Assembly (NCBI RefSeq): GCF_003710805.1
Contig: NZ_RHHB01000009.1
Span: forward strand, 1-64,000
Direction of reading: 5' to 3'
Source of the DNA: Agromyces tardus
Lineage (GTDB): Bacteria > Actinomycetota > Actinomycetes > Actinomycetales > Microbacteriaceae
Length of the DNA stretch: 64,000 bases
This document shows positions 17,950 to 27,787 of this stretch, one piece after another. The first letter of the stretch is position 1, and each line of letters opens with the position of its first letter. Under the pieces are notes generated by a model, which saw only the letters and a list, made by a program, of their open reading frames with translations, was not told where the DNA came from and searched no databases. Both the position numbers and the translations under genes were made by a program.

Positions 17950-19044
17950 TCAGCGGCGGCGGTGCGCGGCCCTGCCGTCGCTCGTGCCCACGCGCCGCAG
18001 CACCTCGAGCAGGCGCTCGGCCGACGTGCTCCAGTTGAAGCGCTCGGCTTCGCGGGCGGATGCGGCGGAGCGACGCTCCCACTCCCCCGGCTCGTCGAGC
18101 GCGCGGATCTCGCGGGCGAGCTCGGCCGGGTCGCCGGGCGCGAAGTACTGCGCGGCCTCCCCGCCGATCTCCCGGAAGATGGGGATGTCGCTCACGACGA
18201 CGGGCGTTCCGAGGCGCATCGCCTCGACGAGCGGGATGCCGAAGCCCTCGGCCCGCGACGCGGTGACGAGGGCGGTGGCGCTCGAGAGCAGCTCAGCGTA
18301 CGCGGCATCCGTCACGCCGTCGTGGAAGACGAGCCGCGCGCTCGGGGCGAGGCGCGTGAGCCGCTGGCGTTCCTCGGGCGTGATGCGGCTGAGGAGGTGC
18401 AGCTCGTGGTCGGGTAGCAGCTCGAGGGCGCGCACGAGCGTCTCGACGCCCTTGTACGGCATGAACGAGCCCATGTAGACGAGCCGGCCGTGCTCCGGCC
18501 GTGCCCTCGGCAGGTGCGGGGTGCCGAGCGCGTCGGCGGAGTTCTCGACGACGGTGAGCGGCCGCTTGGTGAGGTGGTGCTCGCGGATGAGCGATGCCGT
18601 CGTCTCGGAGACGGTGACGACTTCGTCGGCGCGGTCGAGCAGCATGCGCTGCGGCCACCACGCGAGGTGGTAGAGGCGCCACAGCAGGCGCACCGGCGCC
18701 GGCAGGTCGCGCGGCGGCGTGCGGTTCTCGTAGTAGATGAGGTCGTGCAGGGTGAGCACGAGCCCGTAGGTGCGGCCCCACGATCCCATGGTCTGCATCG
18801 GCGAGAACACGACGTCGGGCTTCAGCCGGCGCACCTGGCGCGCGACGAAGGGCTCGCGCAGGCTCGTGGGCCCGCTGACGAGCTCCCAGGGCAGCGCGGG
18901 CAGGTTGTCGAGCTGGCGGTGATCGCTGATGAGCATCGTGAGCGGATGCCGCTTCGCCAGCTCCTCGACGATGTGCGCCGTGAACCGGCTGATGCCGTCG
19001 TGGTGGCCGACGCGCACGTAGCGGCAGTCGACGACGAGCTTCAC
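17950..19044 (-). CDS. Glycosyltransferase family 4 protein
   Basis: A 364-residue GT-B fold glycosyltransferase with no membrane segment. The N-terminal Rossmann half begins MKLVVDCRYVRVGHHDGISR, and the sugar-nucleotide-binding motif ASRAEGFGIPLVEAMRLGTP (E-x7-E) is near residue 270. It transfers a sugar from a nucleotide donor, probably to a mannoside or envelope glycan, but donor and acceptor are not readable. Its GTG start overlaps the stop of the upstream hydrolase by 4 bases, so the two are co-translated. Confidence 0.92.
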   Translation of the reverse strand: MKLVVDCRYVRVGHHDGISRFTAHIVEELAKRHPLTMLISDHRQLDNLPALPWELVSGPTSLREPFVARQVRRLKPDVVFSPMQTMGSWGRTYGLVLTLHDLIYYENRTPPRDLPAPVRLLWRLYHLAWWPQRMLLDRADEVVTVSETTASLIREHHLTKRPLTVVENSADALGTPHLPRARPEHGRLVYMGSFMPYKGVETLVRALELLPDHELHLLSRITPEERQRLTRLAPSARLVFHDGVTDAAYAELLSSATALVTASRAEGFGIPLVEAMRLGTPVVVSDIPIFREIGGEAAQYFAPGDPAELAREIRALDEPGEWERRSAASAREAERFNWSTSAERLLEVLRRVGTSDGRAAHRRR

Positions 19045-19934
19045 ACGTCACCCCCGTCGCCGAGGAACGCGCGGATGTGGTCGGCCGCCTCGCCGGGCGT
19101 CTCGTAGTGGATGAGGTGGCCGACGGCCGGGATGACCGCGAGGGTCGCGTCGGCGAAGAGCGGCTGCAGTCGCTCCTGCGCCGCGAGCGGGGTCACGTCG
19201 TCGCGCTCGGCGGCGATGAGCAGCACGGGCATCGGGATGGCCGGCGCGTACTCGCGCACGTCGTGGCTCACCGACGCCTGGAACGCCTCGAGCACGGCGT
19301 CGCGGTCGTCGAACGACGAGAAGTAGCGGTCGTGCTGGTCGTGGATGAAGCGGCGCAGTTCGGCCGAGTCGGTCTTGGCCATCGTCACGCTCATGACGCG
19401 CACGATCGCGCGGTTGCGCAGCAGGGCGAACCCGGCCTTCTCGGGCAGGGCGGCGGCGGCGCGGTAGTAGCCGACCGCGAGTCGCGTCATGATCGCACGC
19501 GGCCCCTCGAGCGCGGGCGCGCCGATCGGGTTGACGAGCACGAGGCGGCCGGGTCGCAGGCCGCGTGCGACCGCCGCCGAGGCGACGATCGAGCCGAACG
19601 AGTGGCCGAGCAGCGTGTAGGAGTCGCCGTCGACGGTCGCGGCGACGAAGGCGGTGAGCCACTCGGCGTAGGCGTCGATGTCGTGCGGCTGCTCGGCGAA
19701 CGGCGGGGTGTCGCCGAATCCGGGCAGGTCGGGTGCGATGAACCGGTAGCCGGGCAGCTTCGCGACGACGGGCTCGAGGCCGTGGTGGTCGCCGCGGAAG
19801 CCGTGCACGAGCACGATCGTCGGCGAGCCCGGGTCGCCGTACTCCCACCACGCCGTCTCGCCGCCGGCGACCGGGGTGCGATGTTCGCGCACCGGGATGC
19901 GCGCGAGTTCGTCGGCGTACGGGGAGGCGGTCAT
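19041..19934 (-). CDS. Alpha/beta hydrolase
   Basis: A 297-residue alpha/beta-hydrolase. The nucleophile elbow is GHSFGS (about residue 113), the oxyanion-side motif is VHGFRGDHHG, the acid is in AERDDVTPL, and the catalytic histidine is in VGHLIHYETP. No signal peptide. Esterase, lactonase or C-C hydrolase activity are all possible. ATG 19934 is preferred over ATG 19943 because the -10 element TAGGAT overlaps the latter. It is the first gene of a pair with the glycosyltransferase. Confidence 0.9.
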   Translation of the reverse strand: MTASPYADELARIPVREHRTPVAGGETAWWEYGDPGSPTIVLVHGFRGDHHGLEPVVAKLPGYRFIAPDLPGFGDTPPFAEQPHDIDAYAEWLTAFVAATVDGDSYTLLGHSFGSIVASAAVARGLRPGRLVLVNPIGAPALEGPRAIMTRLAVGYYRAAAALPEKAGFALLRNRAIVRVMSVTMAKTDSAELRRFIHDQHDRYFSSFDDRDAVLEAFQASVSHDVREYAPAIPMPVLLIAAERDDVTPLAAQERLQPLFADATLAVIPAVGHLIHYETPGEAADHIRAFLGDGGDV

Positions 19935-19941
19935 CGGTCCC

Positions 19942-19947
19942 ATCCTA
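19942..19947 (-). promoter_or_regulatory. -10 element TAGGAT of a leaderless promoter
   Basis: On the minus strand TAGGAT is 7 bases before ATG 19934 and overlaps the alternative ATG 19943, which decides the start. Confidence 0.5.
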
Positions 19948-20043
19948 TGGCGAGGTCCCTGCGCGATCGCAGTGCGCGGTCGCCCCGACGCTCACGTGCG
20001 CACCTGCACGGCGGGGCGCCGGGCCGGTGACGGTGGCCGACCA

Positions 20044-20049
20044 TATGGT
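20044..20049 (+). promoter_or_regulatory. -10 element TATGGT of a leaderless promoter
   Basis: TATGGT is 6 bases before ATG 20056 of the exonuclease. Confidence 0.5.
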
Positions 20050-20055
20050 GACGAC

Positions 20056-20757
20056 ATGGACCTCTCGAACGCCGCATCCTGGGCCGACACCCTGGCCGTC
20101 TTCGACCTCGAGACCACCGGCATCGACATCGACACATGCCGCATCGTGACGGCGCACGTCGGGGTGATCGGCGTCGACGGGCAGGTGCTCGAGCAGCGAG
20201 AGTGGATCGTCGACCCCGGCGTCGAGATCCCCACCGCGGCCACGCTCATCCACGGCGTCAGCACCGAGCGCGCCCGCCTCGAGGGCCTGCCCGCGGTGCA
20301 GGGCGTCGTCGAGATCATCGAGGCGTTGACGGATGCCGCGAACCGCGGCCTGCCGATCGTCGCGTACAACGCCGCCTACGACCTGTCGGTGCTCGACCGC
20401 GAGGCGCAGCGCTACGGCCACGAGCCGCTGCGCTCTCCCGCACCCGTCATCGACCCGCTCGTCATCGACAAGGCCGTCGACCGGTACCGCCGCGGCAAGC
20501 GCACGCTCACCGCCACTGCGGCCCACTACGGCGTGCCCCTCGACGACGCGCACAACGCGGGCGCCGACGCGATCGCCGCGGGCCGCGTCGCCCAGGCGAT
20601 CGCCCGCGCCTACCCGCACCTCGCGGCCACTGCGGCCGCCGAGCTCCACTCCCGCCAGGTCGACTGGTGCCGCGAGCAGGCCGAGAGCTACCAGGAGTGG
20701 CGTCGCCGCAACGGCGAGCCCGAGTTCACGACCTCCGGCCGCTGGCCGGTGCGCTGA
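20056..20757 (+). CDS. DEDD-type 3'-5' exonuclease (DNA polymerase III epsilon-like)
   Basis: A 233-residue exonuclease-fold protein. Exo I is VFDLETTGIDID (DxE), Exo II is VAYNAAYDLSVL, and Exo III is HNAGADAIAAGRV with the catalytic His and Asp, making a DEDDh site. It may act in proofreading, repair or RNA trimming. The absence of a UvrC or BRCT extension points to a stand-alone nuclease. The start is set by the leaderless -10; an upstream in-frame extension would have unrelated Arg-rich sequence. A strong bidirectional terminator separates it from rpmE2. Confidence 0.92.
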   Translation: MDLSNAASWADTLAVFDLETTGIDIDTCRIVTAHVGVIGVDGQVLEQREWIVDPGVEIPTAATLIHGVSTERARLEGLPAVQGVVEIIEALTDAANRGLPIVAYNAAYDLSVLDREAQRYGHEPLRSPAPVIDPLVIDKAVDRYRRGKRTLTATAAHYGVPLDDAHNAGADAIAAGRVAQAIARAYPHLAATAAAELHSRQVDWCREQAESYQEWRRRNGEPEFTTSGRWPVR

Positions 20758-20796
20758 CCGCAGCTGCGCTGACGCGGCATCCGTCTCGCGAGGACG

Positions 20797-20834
20797 ACGA
20801 AGGGGCGGGCGACCGAAGTCGCCCGCCCCTTCGT
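20797..20834. terminator. Bidirectional terminator with C(UUCG)G loop
   Basis: A perfect 17-bp stem (inner arm GGGGCGGGCGAC) with a CGAA loop on the plus strand, UUCG on the minus strand, between the convergent exonuclease and rpmE2 genes. It begins 9 bases beyond the rpmE2 stop. Confidence 0.9.
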
Positions 20835-20842
20835 GCTGCGGC

Positions 20843-21091
20843 TTACTTGCCGAAGTTCTTGAAGCGCTGGTTGAACTTCTCGACGCGGCCGGCCGAGTCC
20901 ATGATGCGCTGCTTGCCCGTGTAGAACGGGTGCGACTCCGACGAGATCTCGACGTCGATCACCGGGTAGGTGACACCGTCGAGCTCGATCGTCTTGTCGC
21001 TCGAGACCGTCGAACGGGTGAGGAACGTGGCGCCCGAAGCGAGGTCGCGGAAGACGACGGCGTTGTAGTCGGGGTGGATGTCGGTCTTCAT
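20843..21091 (-). CDS. rpmE2: 50S ribosomal protein L31, type B
   Basis: An 82-residue L31 of the zinc-free type. It begins [16 protein letters not shown] and lacks the CxxC pairs of the zinc-binding form. It ends RFKNFGK, as usual. L31 sits at the central protuberance and bridges the subunits. In bacteria with two L31 forms the type B copy is often induced by zinc starvation, but I see no Zur-like palindrome in the 100 bases upstream, so here it may be the constitutive form. ATG 21091 has an AGGAAG ribosome binding site. Confidence 0.97.
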   Translation of the reverse strand: MKTDIHPDYNAVVFRDLASGATFLTRSTVSSDKTIELDGVTYPVIDVEISSESHPFYTGKQRIMDSAGRVEKFNQRFKNFGK

Positions 21092-21189
21092 GGAGACTTC
21101 CTTGCTGATCGGATGATTGGTGGTCTCCCGCCCCTCAGGCAACGAAGCACGGGGGCAGGGAAGCATGACGGCCAGCGGGCCAGCACACA

Positions 21190-21195
21190 AGTTTA
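21190..21195 (-). promoter_or_regulatory. -10 element TAAACT upstream of rpmE2
   Basis: TAAACT on the minus strand is about 100 bases before rpmE2 and identical to the -10 of rplU. A clear -35 is not visible. Confidence 0.4.
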
Positions 21196-21218
21196 GCAGA
21201 AGGTGGGCGGATGCCTCG

Positions 21219-22004
21219 TCACACGGCGCGCGCGCTGAACCGGCCGTCACGCTCGGTGAGCTCGATCTGCATGCCGAAGGTCTCGGAGAGCTTCTCGGCC
21301 GTGAGCGCCTCGGCGAGCGGACCCGACGCGACGATGTGCCCGTCGGCCAGGAGGAGCGCGTGGGTGAACCCCTGGGGGATCTCCTCGACGTGGTGCGTGA
21401 CCATCACGATGGCCGGCGATGCGGGCGACGACGCGTACCCGCCGAGGAGCGCGACGAGCTCCTCGCGCGCACCGAGGTCGAGGCTCGCGGCAGGCTCGTC
21501 GAGGAGCAGCAGCTCGGGGTCGGTCATGACGGCGCGGGCGATCTGCACCCGCTTCTGCTCGCCGTCGGAGAGGCTGCCGAACCTGCGCTTCGCGAAGCCC
21601 TCGAGCTTCCACTCCGCCAGCACGCGCTGGGCGCGACGGTCGTCGATCTCCTCGTACTCCTCGTTCCACCGGCCGGTGACCGAGTACGCGGCGGTGAGCA
21701 CGGTGTCGATGACCGATTCGTTGCGCGGGATCTTGCGCGCCATCGCGGTCGAGGCGAACCCGATCATCGGGCGCAGCTCGAACACGTCGACCTTGCCGAG
21801 CGACTCCTGCAGCACCTCGGCGGTGCCCTTCGTGGGATGCATCGCCGCGGCGGCGATCTGCAGGAGCGTGGTCTTGCCGGCGCCGTTCGGGCCGAGGATG
21901 ACCCAGCGCTCGTCGGAGGCGACGCTCCAGTCGATGTCGTCGAGGATCGTGTTGCCGTCTCGAACCACCGACACACCCTGGAACTGCAGAACCGTGCTCG
22001 CCAT
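21219..22004 (-). CDS. ABC transporter ATP-binding protein (soluble, YlmA-like)
   Basis: A 261-residue ATPase with Walker A ([13 protein letters not shown]), a signature loop with Asp in place of the usual Gly ([14 protein letters not shown]), Walker B ([12 protein letters not shown]) and the switch histidine (VMVTHHVEE). No permease or binding protein is adjacent, so its transporter partner is elsewhere or it acts alone. The N-terminal [17 protein letters not shown] is a typical start. It has a -10 at 7 bases, whose spacer GGAAGGC could double as a ribosome binding site. It lies between rpmE2 and glgA, all on the same strand but with separate promoters. Confidence 0.92.
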   Translation of the reverse strand: MASTVLQFQGVSVVRDGNTILDDIDWSVASDERWVILGPNGAGKTTLLQIAAAAMHPTKGTAEVLQESLGKVDVFELRPMIGFASTAMARKIPRNESVIDTVLTAAYSVTGRWNEEYEEIDDRRAQRVLAEWKLEGFAKRRFGSLSDGEQKRVQIARAVMTDPELLLLDEPAASLDLGAREELVALLGGYASSPASPAIVMVTHHVEEIPQGFTHALLLADGHIVASGPLAEALTAEKLSETFGMQIELTERDGRFSARAV

Positions 22005-22011
22005 GCCTTCC

Positions 22012-22017
22012 ACCCTA
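22012..22017 (-). promoter_or_regulatory. -10 element TAGGGT
   Basis: On the minus strand TAGGGT is 7 bases before ATG 22004 of the ABC ATPase. Confidence 0.45.
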
Positions 22018-22057
22018 TCGGGACGGATGGTGTCGCTCCGGCCACCCCCTGAGGGGG

Positions 22058-23248
22058 TCAACGACCGGCGAGCACGCGCTCGTAGAGCGCACGCGTCTCG
22101 TTCGCGATGGCGTCCCAGGCGAAGTGCTCCTCGGCCCGGATGCGGCCGGCGGCGCCCATCTCGCGGGCGCGCTCGGGGTCGCTCACGACCCGGTTCATGG
22201 CCTCCGCGAGATCGGCGACGTACCGGTCGGGGTCGAGCGGGGTGCCCGTGCCGTCGTCGGCCTGGTCGATCGGCACGAGCACGCCCGTGACGCCGTCGTC
22301 GACGACCTCGGGGATGCCGCCGGTCGCCGTGCCGACCACGGCCGCGCCGCACGCCATCGCCTCGAGGTTCACGATGCCGAGCGGCTCGTACACCGAGGGG
22401 CAGATGAACGCGGTGGCCGACGAGAGCAGCGCGGTGAGCTCGGCGCGCGGCAGGTGCCGGTCGATCCACACGACGCCGTCGCGAGTCGTGCCGAGCTGCT
22501 CGACGAGGCCGCTCACCTCGGCCATGATCTCGGGCGTGTCGGGCGCGCCGGCGCAGAGCACGAGCTGCACCTCCGGCGGGAGCGAGCTCGCGGCGCGCAG
22601 CAGGTAGGGCAGGCCCTTCTGGCGCGTGATGCGTCCCACGAACACGATCGAGGGACGATCGGGGTCGACGCCGAGCGACCGCACGAGGTCGGGGTCGTCG
22701 TTCGGGCGCCAGTCGGCGAGGTCGATGCCGTTGTAGACGACCGACACCCGCTCGGGGTCGACGTCGGGATAGGCGCGCAGGATGTCGCGGCGCATGCCGT
22801 TGCTCACCGCGACGACGGCGTCGGCGTCCTCGAATGCGGTGCGCTCGACCCAGCTCGACACGCGGTAGCCGCCGCCGAGCTGCTCGGCCTTCCACGGCCG
22901 CAGCGGCTCGAGGCTGTGCGCGGTGACGACGTGCGGGATGCCGTGCAGGCGCTTCGCGGTGAAGCCCGCGAAGTTGGCGTACCAGGTGTGCGAGTGCACG
23001 AGGTCGGCGCCCGCGGCATCCTGTGCCATCAGCAGGTCGACGCCCATCGTGGCGAGCGCGGCGTTGGCGGCGGCGAACTCGGCGGGGGTCGCGTAGGCGA
23101 CGGTGCCGACCTCGTCGCGCGGGGCGCCGAAGCAGCGGACCGACACGTCGATGTCGCGGCGGAGAGCCCGCACGAGCTCCGCGACGTGCACGCCGGCACC
23201 TCCGTAGACCTCGGGCGGGTATTCACGGGTGAGCAGGTCGACGCGCAT
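22058..23248 (-). CDS. glgA: Glycogen synthase / maltose-1-phosphate synthase, GT4 family
   Basis: A 396-residue GT-B glycosyltransferase. It starts MRVDLLTREYPPEVYGGAGV, with the glycine loop that contacts the donor, and carries the E-x7-E motif EPLGIVNLEAMACG. It is transcribed divergently from glgC, exactly as Rv1212c and Rv1213 are in Mycobacterium tuberculosis, where this protein (GlgM) uses ADP-glucose and glucose-1-phosphate to make alpha-maltose-1-phosphate for GlgE. Most databases call it glycogen synthase. By analogy either activity is possible. At 396 residues it is shorter than E. coli GlgA (about 477), which favours the GlgM type. Confidence 0.9.
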   Translation of the reverse strand: MRVDLLTREYPPEVYGGAGVHVAELVRALRRDIDVSVRCFGAPRDEVGTVAYATPAEFAAANAALATMGVDLLMAQDAAGADLVHSHTWYANFAGFTAKRLHGIPHVVTAHSLEPLRPWKAEQLGGGYRVSSWVERTAFEDADAVVAVSNGMRRDILRAYPDVDPERVSVVYNGIDLADWRPNDDPDLVRSLGVDPDRPSIVFVGRITRQKGLPYLLRAASSLPPEVQLVLCAGAPDTPEIMAEVSGLVEQLGTTRDGVVWIDRHLPRAELTALLSSATAFICPSVYEPLGIVNLEAMACGAAVVGTATGGIPEVVDDGVTGVLVPIDQADDGTGTPLDPDRYVADLAEAMNRVVSDPERAREMGAAGRIRAEEHFAWDAIANETRALYERVLAGR

Positions 23249-23254
23249 GCGCCA

Positions 23255-23260
23255 ACGATA
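23255..23260 (-). promoter_or_regulatory. -10 element TATCGT of a leaderless promoter
   Basis: On the minus strand TATCGT is 6 bases before ATG 23248 of glgA. Confidence 0.5.
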
Positions 23261-23317
23261 GCGCTGCGGCATCCGTCACGCGCCGACTTGGCACTGCCCG
23301 TCCGTCGTTCGTCTGAC

Positions 23318-23323
23318 TACGCT
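23318..23323 (+). promoter_or_regulatory. -10 element TACGCT of a leaderless promoter
   Basis: TACGCT is 7 bases before ATG 23331 of glgC. The glgA and glgC -10 elements are 57 bases apart and face away from each other. Confidence 0.5.
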
Positions 23324-23330
23324 GGGGCAC

Positions 23331-24581
23331 ATGGTCGCATCGCGGAAGATCTTCGGCATCGTGCTCGCTGGTGGAGAGGGCAAGCGCCTCATGCCCCTCA
23401 CGGAGGACCGCGCCAAGCCCGCGGTGCCCTTCGGCGGCCAGTACCGTCTGATCGACTTCGCGTTGTCCAACCTCCTGAATTCCGGCCTGCGCCAGATCGT
23501 GGTGCTCACGCAGTACAAGTCCCACAGCCTCGACCGCCACGTGTCCCAGACCTGGCGCATGAACGGGCTCCTCAACTCCTACGTGGCATCGGTGCCGGCG
23601 CAGCAGCGCCTCGGCAAGCGGTGGTTCTCGGGATCGGCCGACGCGATCCTGCAGAGCCTCAACCTCATCTACGACGAGCAGCCCGACATCATCGTCGTGG
23701 TGGGCGCCGACCACGTGTACCGCATGGACTTCAGCCAGATGATCGAGGCGCACATCGCGTCCGGCCGCGAGGCGACGGTCGCCGCGATCCGCCAGCCGAT
23801 CTCGCTCGCCGACCAGTTCGGCGTGATCGAGGTCGACCCGACGGCGCCCGACCACATCCACCGCTTCCTCGAGAAGCCGAAGGAGCCCGTGGGGCTGCCG
23901 GACTCCCCCGGCGAGGTGCTCGCCTCGATGGGCAACTACGTCTTCAACGCCGACGCACTCATCGACGCGGTCCTCCGCGACGGTGAGCGCACCGACTCGA
24001 GCCACGACATGGGCGGGGACATCATCCCCGCCTTCGTCGCGCAGGGCACCGCGGGCGTCTACGACCTGAAGCGCAACGACGTGCCGGGCTCGACCGACCG
24101 CGACCGGTACTACTGGCGCGACGTGGGAACGATCGACTCCTTCTTCGAGGCGCACCAGGACCTCATCTCGGTGCTGCCCGTCTTCAACCTGTACAACCGC
24201 GAGTGGCCCATCTTCAGCCAGCAGCTCAACTCGCCGCCCGCGAAGTTCACCCGGGACTCGCGCGGCTCGCTCGGCACCGTCATCGACTCGATCGTGTCGC
24301 TCGGATCCGTGATCTCGGGGGCGCACGTCGAGCGCAGCGTGCTCGGTCCGTGGGCGATCGTCGGCTCGGGCGCCAACGTGTCCGACTCGATCCTCTTCGA
24401 CCGCGCCCGCATCGAGGCCGGGGCGACCGTGCGCCGGGCGATCCTCGACAAGGAGGTCGTCGTCGAGGAGGGCGCCCACATCGGACTCAGCCGCGAAGAA
24501 GACCTGGCCCGCGGCTTCGTGGTCACCGACAGCGGCATCACGGTGGTGGGCAAGGGCTCCCACGTCCGGGCCACCGCGTGA
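23331..24581 (+). CDS. glgC: Glucose-1-phosphate adenylyltransferase
   Basis: A 416-residue ADP-glucose pyrophosphorylase. The N-terminal nucleotidyltransferase signature is [20 protein letters not shown], followed by [14 protein letters not shown], the substrate motif [13 protein letters not shown], and a C-terminal left-handed beta-helix (hexapeptide-like region from about residue 315). It makes ADP-glucose from glucose-1-phosphate and ATP, the committed step of glycogen or maltose-1-phosphate synthesis, and so supplies the divergent glgA product. Length is normal (about 405-420). It overlaps serB by 4 bases. Confidence 0.97.
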   Translation: MVASRKIFGIVLAGGEGKRLMPLTEDRAKPAVPFGGQYRLIDFALSNLLNSGLRQIVVLTQYKSHSLDRHVSQTWRMNGLLNSYVASVPAQQRLGKRWFSGSADAILQSLNLIYDEQPDIIVVVGADHVYRMDFSQMIEAHIASGREATVAAIRQPISLADQFGVIEVDPTAPDHIHRFLEKPKEPVGLPDSPGEVLASMGNYVFNADALIDAVLRDGERTDSSHDMGGDIIPAFVAQGTAGVYDLKRNDVPGSTDRDRYYWRDVGTIDSFFEAHQDLISVLPVFNLYNREWPIFSQQLNSPPAKFTRDSRGSLGTVIDSIVSLGSVISGAHVERSVLGPWAIVGSGANVSDSILFDRARIEAGATVRRAILDKEVVVEEGAHIGLSREEDLARGFVVTDSGITVVGKGSHVRATA

Positions 24582-25240
24582 GTCTCGCCGCACCGGGCCG
24601 CGCGAGCGGCCCGCTCGTCGTGCTGGACGCCGACTCGACGCTCATCCGCGAGGAGGCGATCGAACTGCTCGCCGAGGCGGCGGGCAGCCTCGCGCACGTC
24701 GCGGAGGTCACCGAGCGCGCGATGCGCGGCGAGCTCGACTTCGCCGAGAGCTTGCGCGAGCGTGTCGCCACGCTCTCCGGGCTGGCGTTCGACGAGGTCG
24801 TCTCGGCCCGGTCGCGCCTGACTCCGACGCCCGGCGTGGAGGAGCTGATCGACGGCGTCCATGCCGCGGGTGGCGTGGTCGGCGTCGTGTCCGGCGGGTT
24901 CCACGAGCTGCTCGATCCGCTCGCCGAGCGCCTCGGGCTCGACTTCTGCCGCGCGAACAGGCTCGAGGTCGACGGCGGCCGGCTCACCGGTCGGGTGCTC
25001 GGCGACGTCGTCGACGCCGAGGCGAAGCGGCGCGCGCTCGAGGAGTGGGCCGCGGCATCCGGCGTGCCCCTCGAACGCACCGTCGCGGTGGGCGACGGCG
25101 CGAACGACCTGCGCATGCTCGATCGCGCTGCGCTCGGCGTCGCGTTCTGCGCGAAGCCGGTGGTGCGAGCCCGGGCGGATGTCGCGATCGACCGTGTCGA
25201 CCTCAGCGGGGTGCTGGCGCTGCTCGGCCTTCGCGGCTAG
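24578..25240 (+). CDS. serB: Phosphoserine phosphatase
   Basis: A 220-residue HAD phosphatase. Motif I is [19 protein letters not shown] (DxD nucleophile), motif II is [13 protein letters not shown], and motif III/IV is [13 protein letters not shown]. It lacks the N-terminal ACT domains of longer actinobacterial SerB proteins, so it is the short form. It catalyses the last step of serine synthesis. The GTG start at 24578 overlaps the glgC stop (GTGA), so the pair is coupled although the pathways differ. The GlgC-SerB adjacency is seen in relatives by my recollection. Confidence 0.92.
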   Translation: MSLAAPGRASGPLVVLDADSTLIREEAIELLAEAAGSLAHVAEVTERAMRGELDFAESLRERVATLSGLAFDEVVSARSRLTPTPGVEELIDGVHAAGGVVGVVSGGFHELLDPLAERLGLDFCRANRLEVDGGRLTGRVLGDVVDAEAKRRALEEWAAASGVPLERTVAVGDGANDLRMLDRAALGVAFCAKPVVRARADVAIDRVDLSGVLALLGLRG

Positions 25241-25317
25241 CGTGCCGCAGCGGCATCCGGCGACCGACGCCCGAGCGCAGCGCGCGAGCTCGGTGAGCCG
25301 TCCTCAGTCAGCCCCGC

Positions 25318-26502
<1,185 letters not shown>

Positions 26503-26506
<4 letters not shown>

Positions 26507-26781
26507 TCGGCTCGCTCGGCGCCGCCCCCGCGGGCGGCTGCTCCCGTGCGGGATGCCGCGAGGAGGCGACCTGGCGCATCGACTGGCGCAACCCGCGCAT
26601 CCACACGGGCGACCGGTTCAAGACCTGGCTCGCGTGCGACGAGCACGTCGAGTACCTGCGGGGCTTCCTCGAGTCGCGGTCCTTCCCCGTGAGCGTCGCG
26701 CCGTTCGCGGCGGAAGGCGCGGCAGAAGCTGCGGCGGCGGATGCGGCGGCCGCACCGGCGGGCGAGGAGACCGGCGCGTGA
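26503..26781 (+). CDS. Small conserved protein with CxxxxC/CxxxH-like metal site
   Basis: A 92-residue protein with a conserved core, CSRAGCREEATWRIDWRNP and WLACDEHVEYLRGFLE, in which two cysteines and a later Cys-Asp-Glu-His could bind zinc. The C-terminal third is Ala/Glu-rich and disordered. Homologues in this family are sometimes labelled acetone carboxylase, which I regard as a misannotation. No catalytic features are visible. It is sandwiched between DUF3099 and SURF1 with 4-base overlaps on both sides, so the three are made together. A metal-binding helper of cytochrome oxidase assembly is a testable guess. Confidence 0.75.
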
Positions 26782-27620
26782 GCGAGTGGCGCTTCCTGCT
26801 GACGCCGCGCTGGGGCGGCTACCTCGCCCTCGTGATCGTCTTCGCGATCGCGTGCAGCGCGCTCGGCACCTGGCAGCTCAACCGGCGCGCGGAGGCGCTC
26901 GCCGAGGTCGCCCGCATCGACGCGAACTACGACGCCGATCCCGTCCCGGTGCAGGAGGCGCTGCCCGACCCGGCCGCCTTCGACATCGAGCAGCGCTGGC
27001 AGGTCGTGGCGCTCTCGGGCGCGTACCTCGCCGACGAGGAGGTCGTGGTGCGCAACCGGCCCTTCGAGGGCAGCAGCGGCTTCGAGGTGATCACGCCGTT
27101 CCGCCTCGACGACGGCACCGTGTTCATGGTCGACCGCGGCTGGATCGCCCAGGGCTCCGACGGGCGCCCGAGCGACGTGCCCGCGCCGCCCGCAGGCGAG
27201 GTGCAGGTCAGCGCCCGGCTCAAGGCCGGCGAGGGCCGCATCGCGGGCCGCACCTCGACGGGCGACGAGTTCGCGACGATCGACCTCGAGGAGCTCGCCG
27301 CCCGCGTCGGCGAACCCAGCTACACGGGCGCCTACGGCGTCCTGGTACAGAGCGGGGCGGATGCCACGCAGCCGCCGCTCGCGGCCGCGCGGCCCGAGCG
27401 CGACGAGGGCCCGCACCTCTCCTATGCGCTGCAGTGGTTCGTGTTCGCCCTGATGGCGTTCGTCGGACTCGGCTGGGCGGCGAACCAGGAGCGCAAGGCG
27501 CTCGCCCTCACGGCCGCCGAGGAGCGCGGCGAGGCACCGGTGTCCGCACCGGCGCCGCGCAGGCCGAGGCGTGAGCGGGCCGACGCCGACGTCGAGGACG
27601 AGATCCTCGATCGGCGCTAG
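26778..27620 (+). CDS. SURF1 family cytochrome oxidase biogenesis protein
   Basis: A 280-residue membrane protein with one N-terminal and one C-terminal transmembrane helix flanking an extracytoplasmic domain. The N-terminal motif ACSALGTWQLNRRAEALAEV, the VVVRNRPFEGSSGFEVITPF region and the C-terminal HLSYALQWFVFALMAFVG are the hallmarks of SURF1. It helps insert heme a into subunit I of aa3-type cytochrome oxidase. The C-terminal tail is basic and Pro-rich. The GTG start overlaps the upstream stop (GTGA). Last gene of the operon. Confidence 0.94.
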   Translation: MSEWRFLLTPRWGGYLALVIVFAIACSALGTWQLNRRAEALAEVARIDANYDADPVPVQEALPDPAAFDIEQRWQVVALSGAYLADEEVVVRNRPFEGSSGFEVITPFRLDDGTVFMVDRGWIAQGSDGRPSDVPAPPAGEVQVSARLKAGEGRIAGRTSTGDEFATIDLEELAARVGEPSYTGAYGVLVQSGADATQPPLAAARPERDEGPHLSYALQWFVFALMAFVGLGWAANQERKALALTAAEERGEAPVSAPAPRRPRRERADADVEDEILDRR

Positions 27621-27631
27621 GCCGAACCGCC

Positions 27632-27647
27632 GGTCGATCCATCGACC
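27632..27647. promoter_or_regulatory. Inverted repeat GGTCGAT-CC-ATCGACC
   Basis: A perfect dyad with 7-base arms just after the SURF1 stop. It is too tightly spaced for a hairpin loop, so an operator is more likely than a terminator. Confidence 0.3.
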
Positions 27648-27720
27648 TCCTCGTCACCGCCGATCTCCCCGGGTGAACACGTCCGATTGCCGTCAGCCAC
27701 AAGCGCGGCGCCGATTCAAC

Positions 27721-27732
27721 CGACGCGCGTCG
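27721..27732. promoter_or_regulatory. 12-bp perfect palindrome CGACGCGCGTCG
   Basis: It lies 44 bases before the -10 of the acyl-CoA dehydrogenase gene. Candidate regulator site. Confidence 0.3.
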
Positions 27733-27775
27733 TGGGATCGCGACAGAACCGGGCAGGCACCCGGGTGCCGCGGTC

Positions 27776-27781
27776 TACAGT
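27776..27781 (+). promoter_or_regulatory. -10 element TACAGT of a leaderless promoter
   Basis: TACAGT is 6 bases before ATG 27788 of the acyl-CoA dehydrogenase. Confidence 0.5.
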
Positions 27782-27787
27782 CCGAAC

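Noticed and set aside
21092-21190. Possible Zur site controlling type B L31
   Set aside because: No palindrome resembling actinobacterial Zur boxes is visible in the leader or promoter region.
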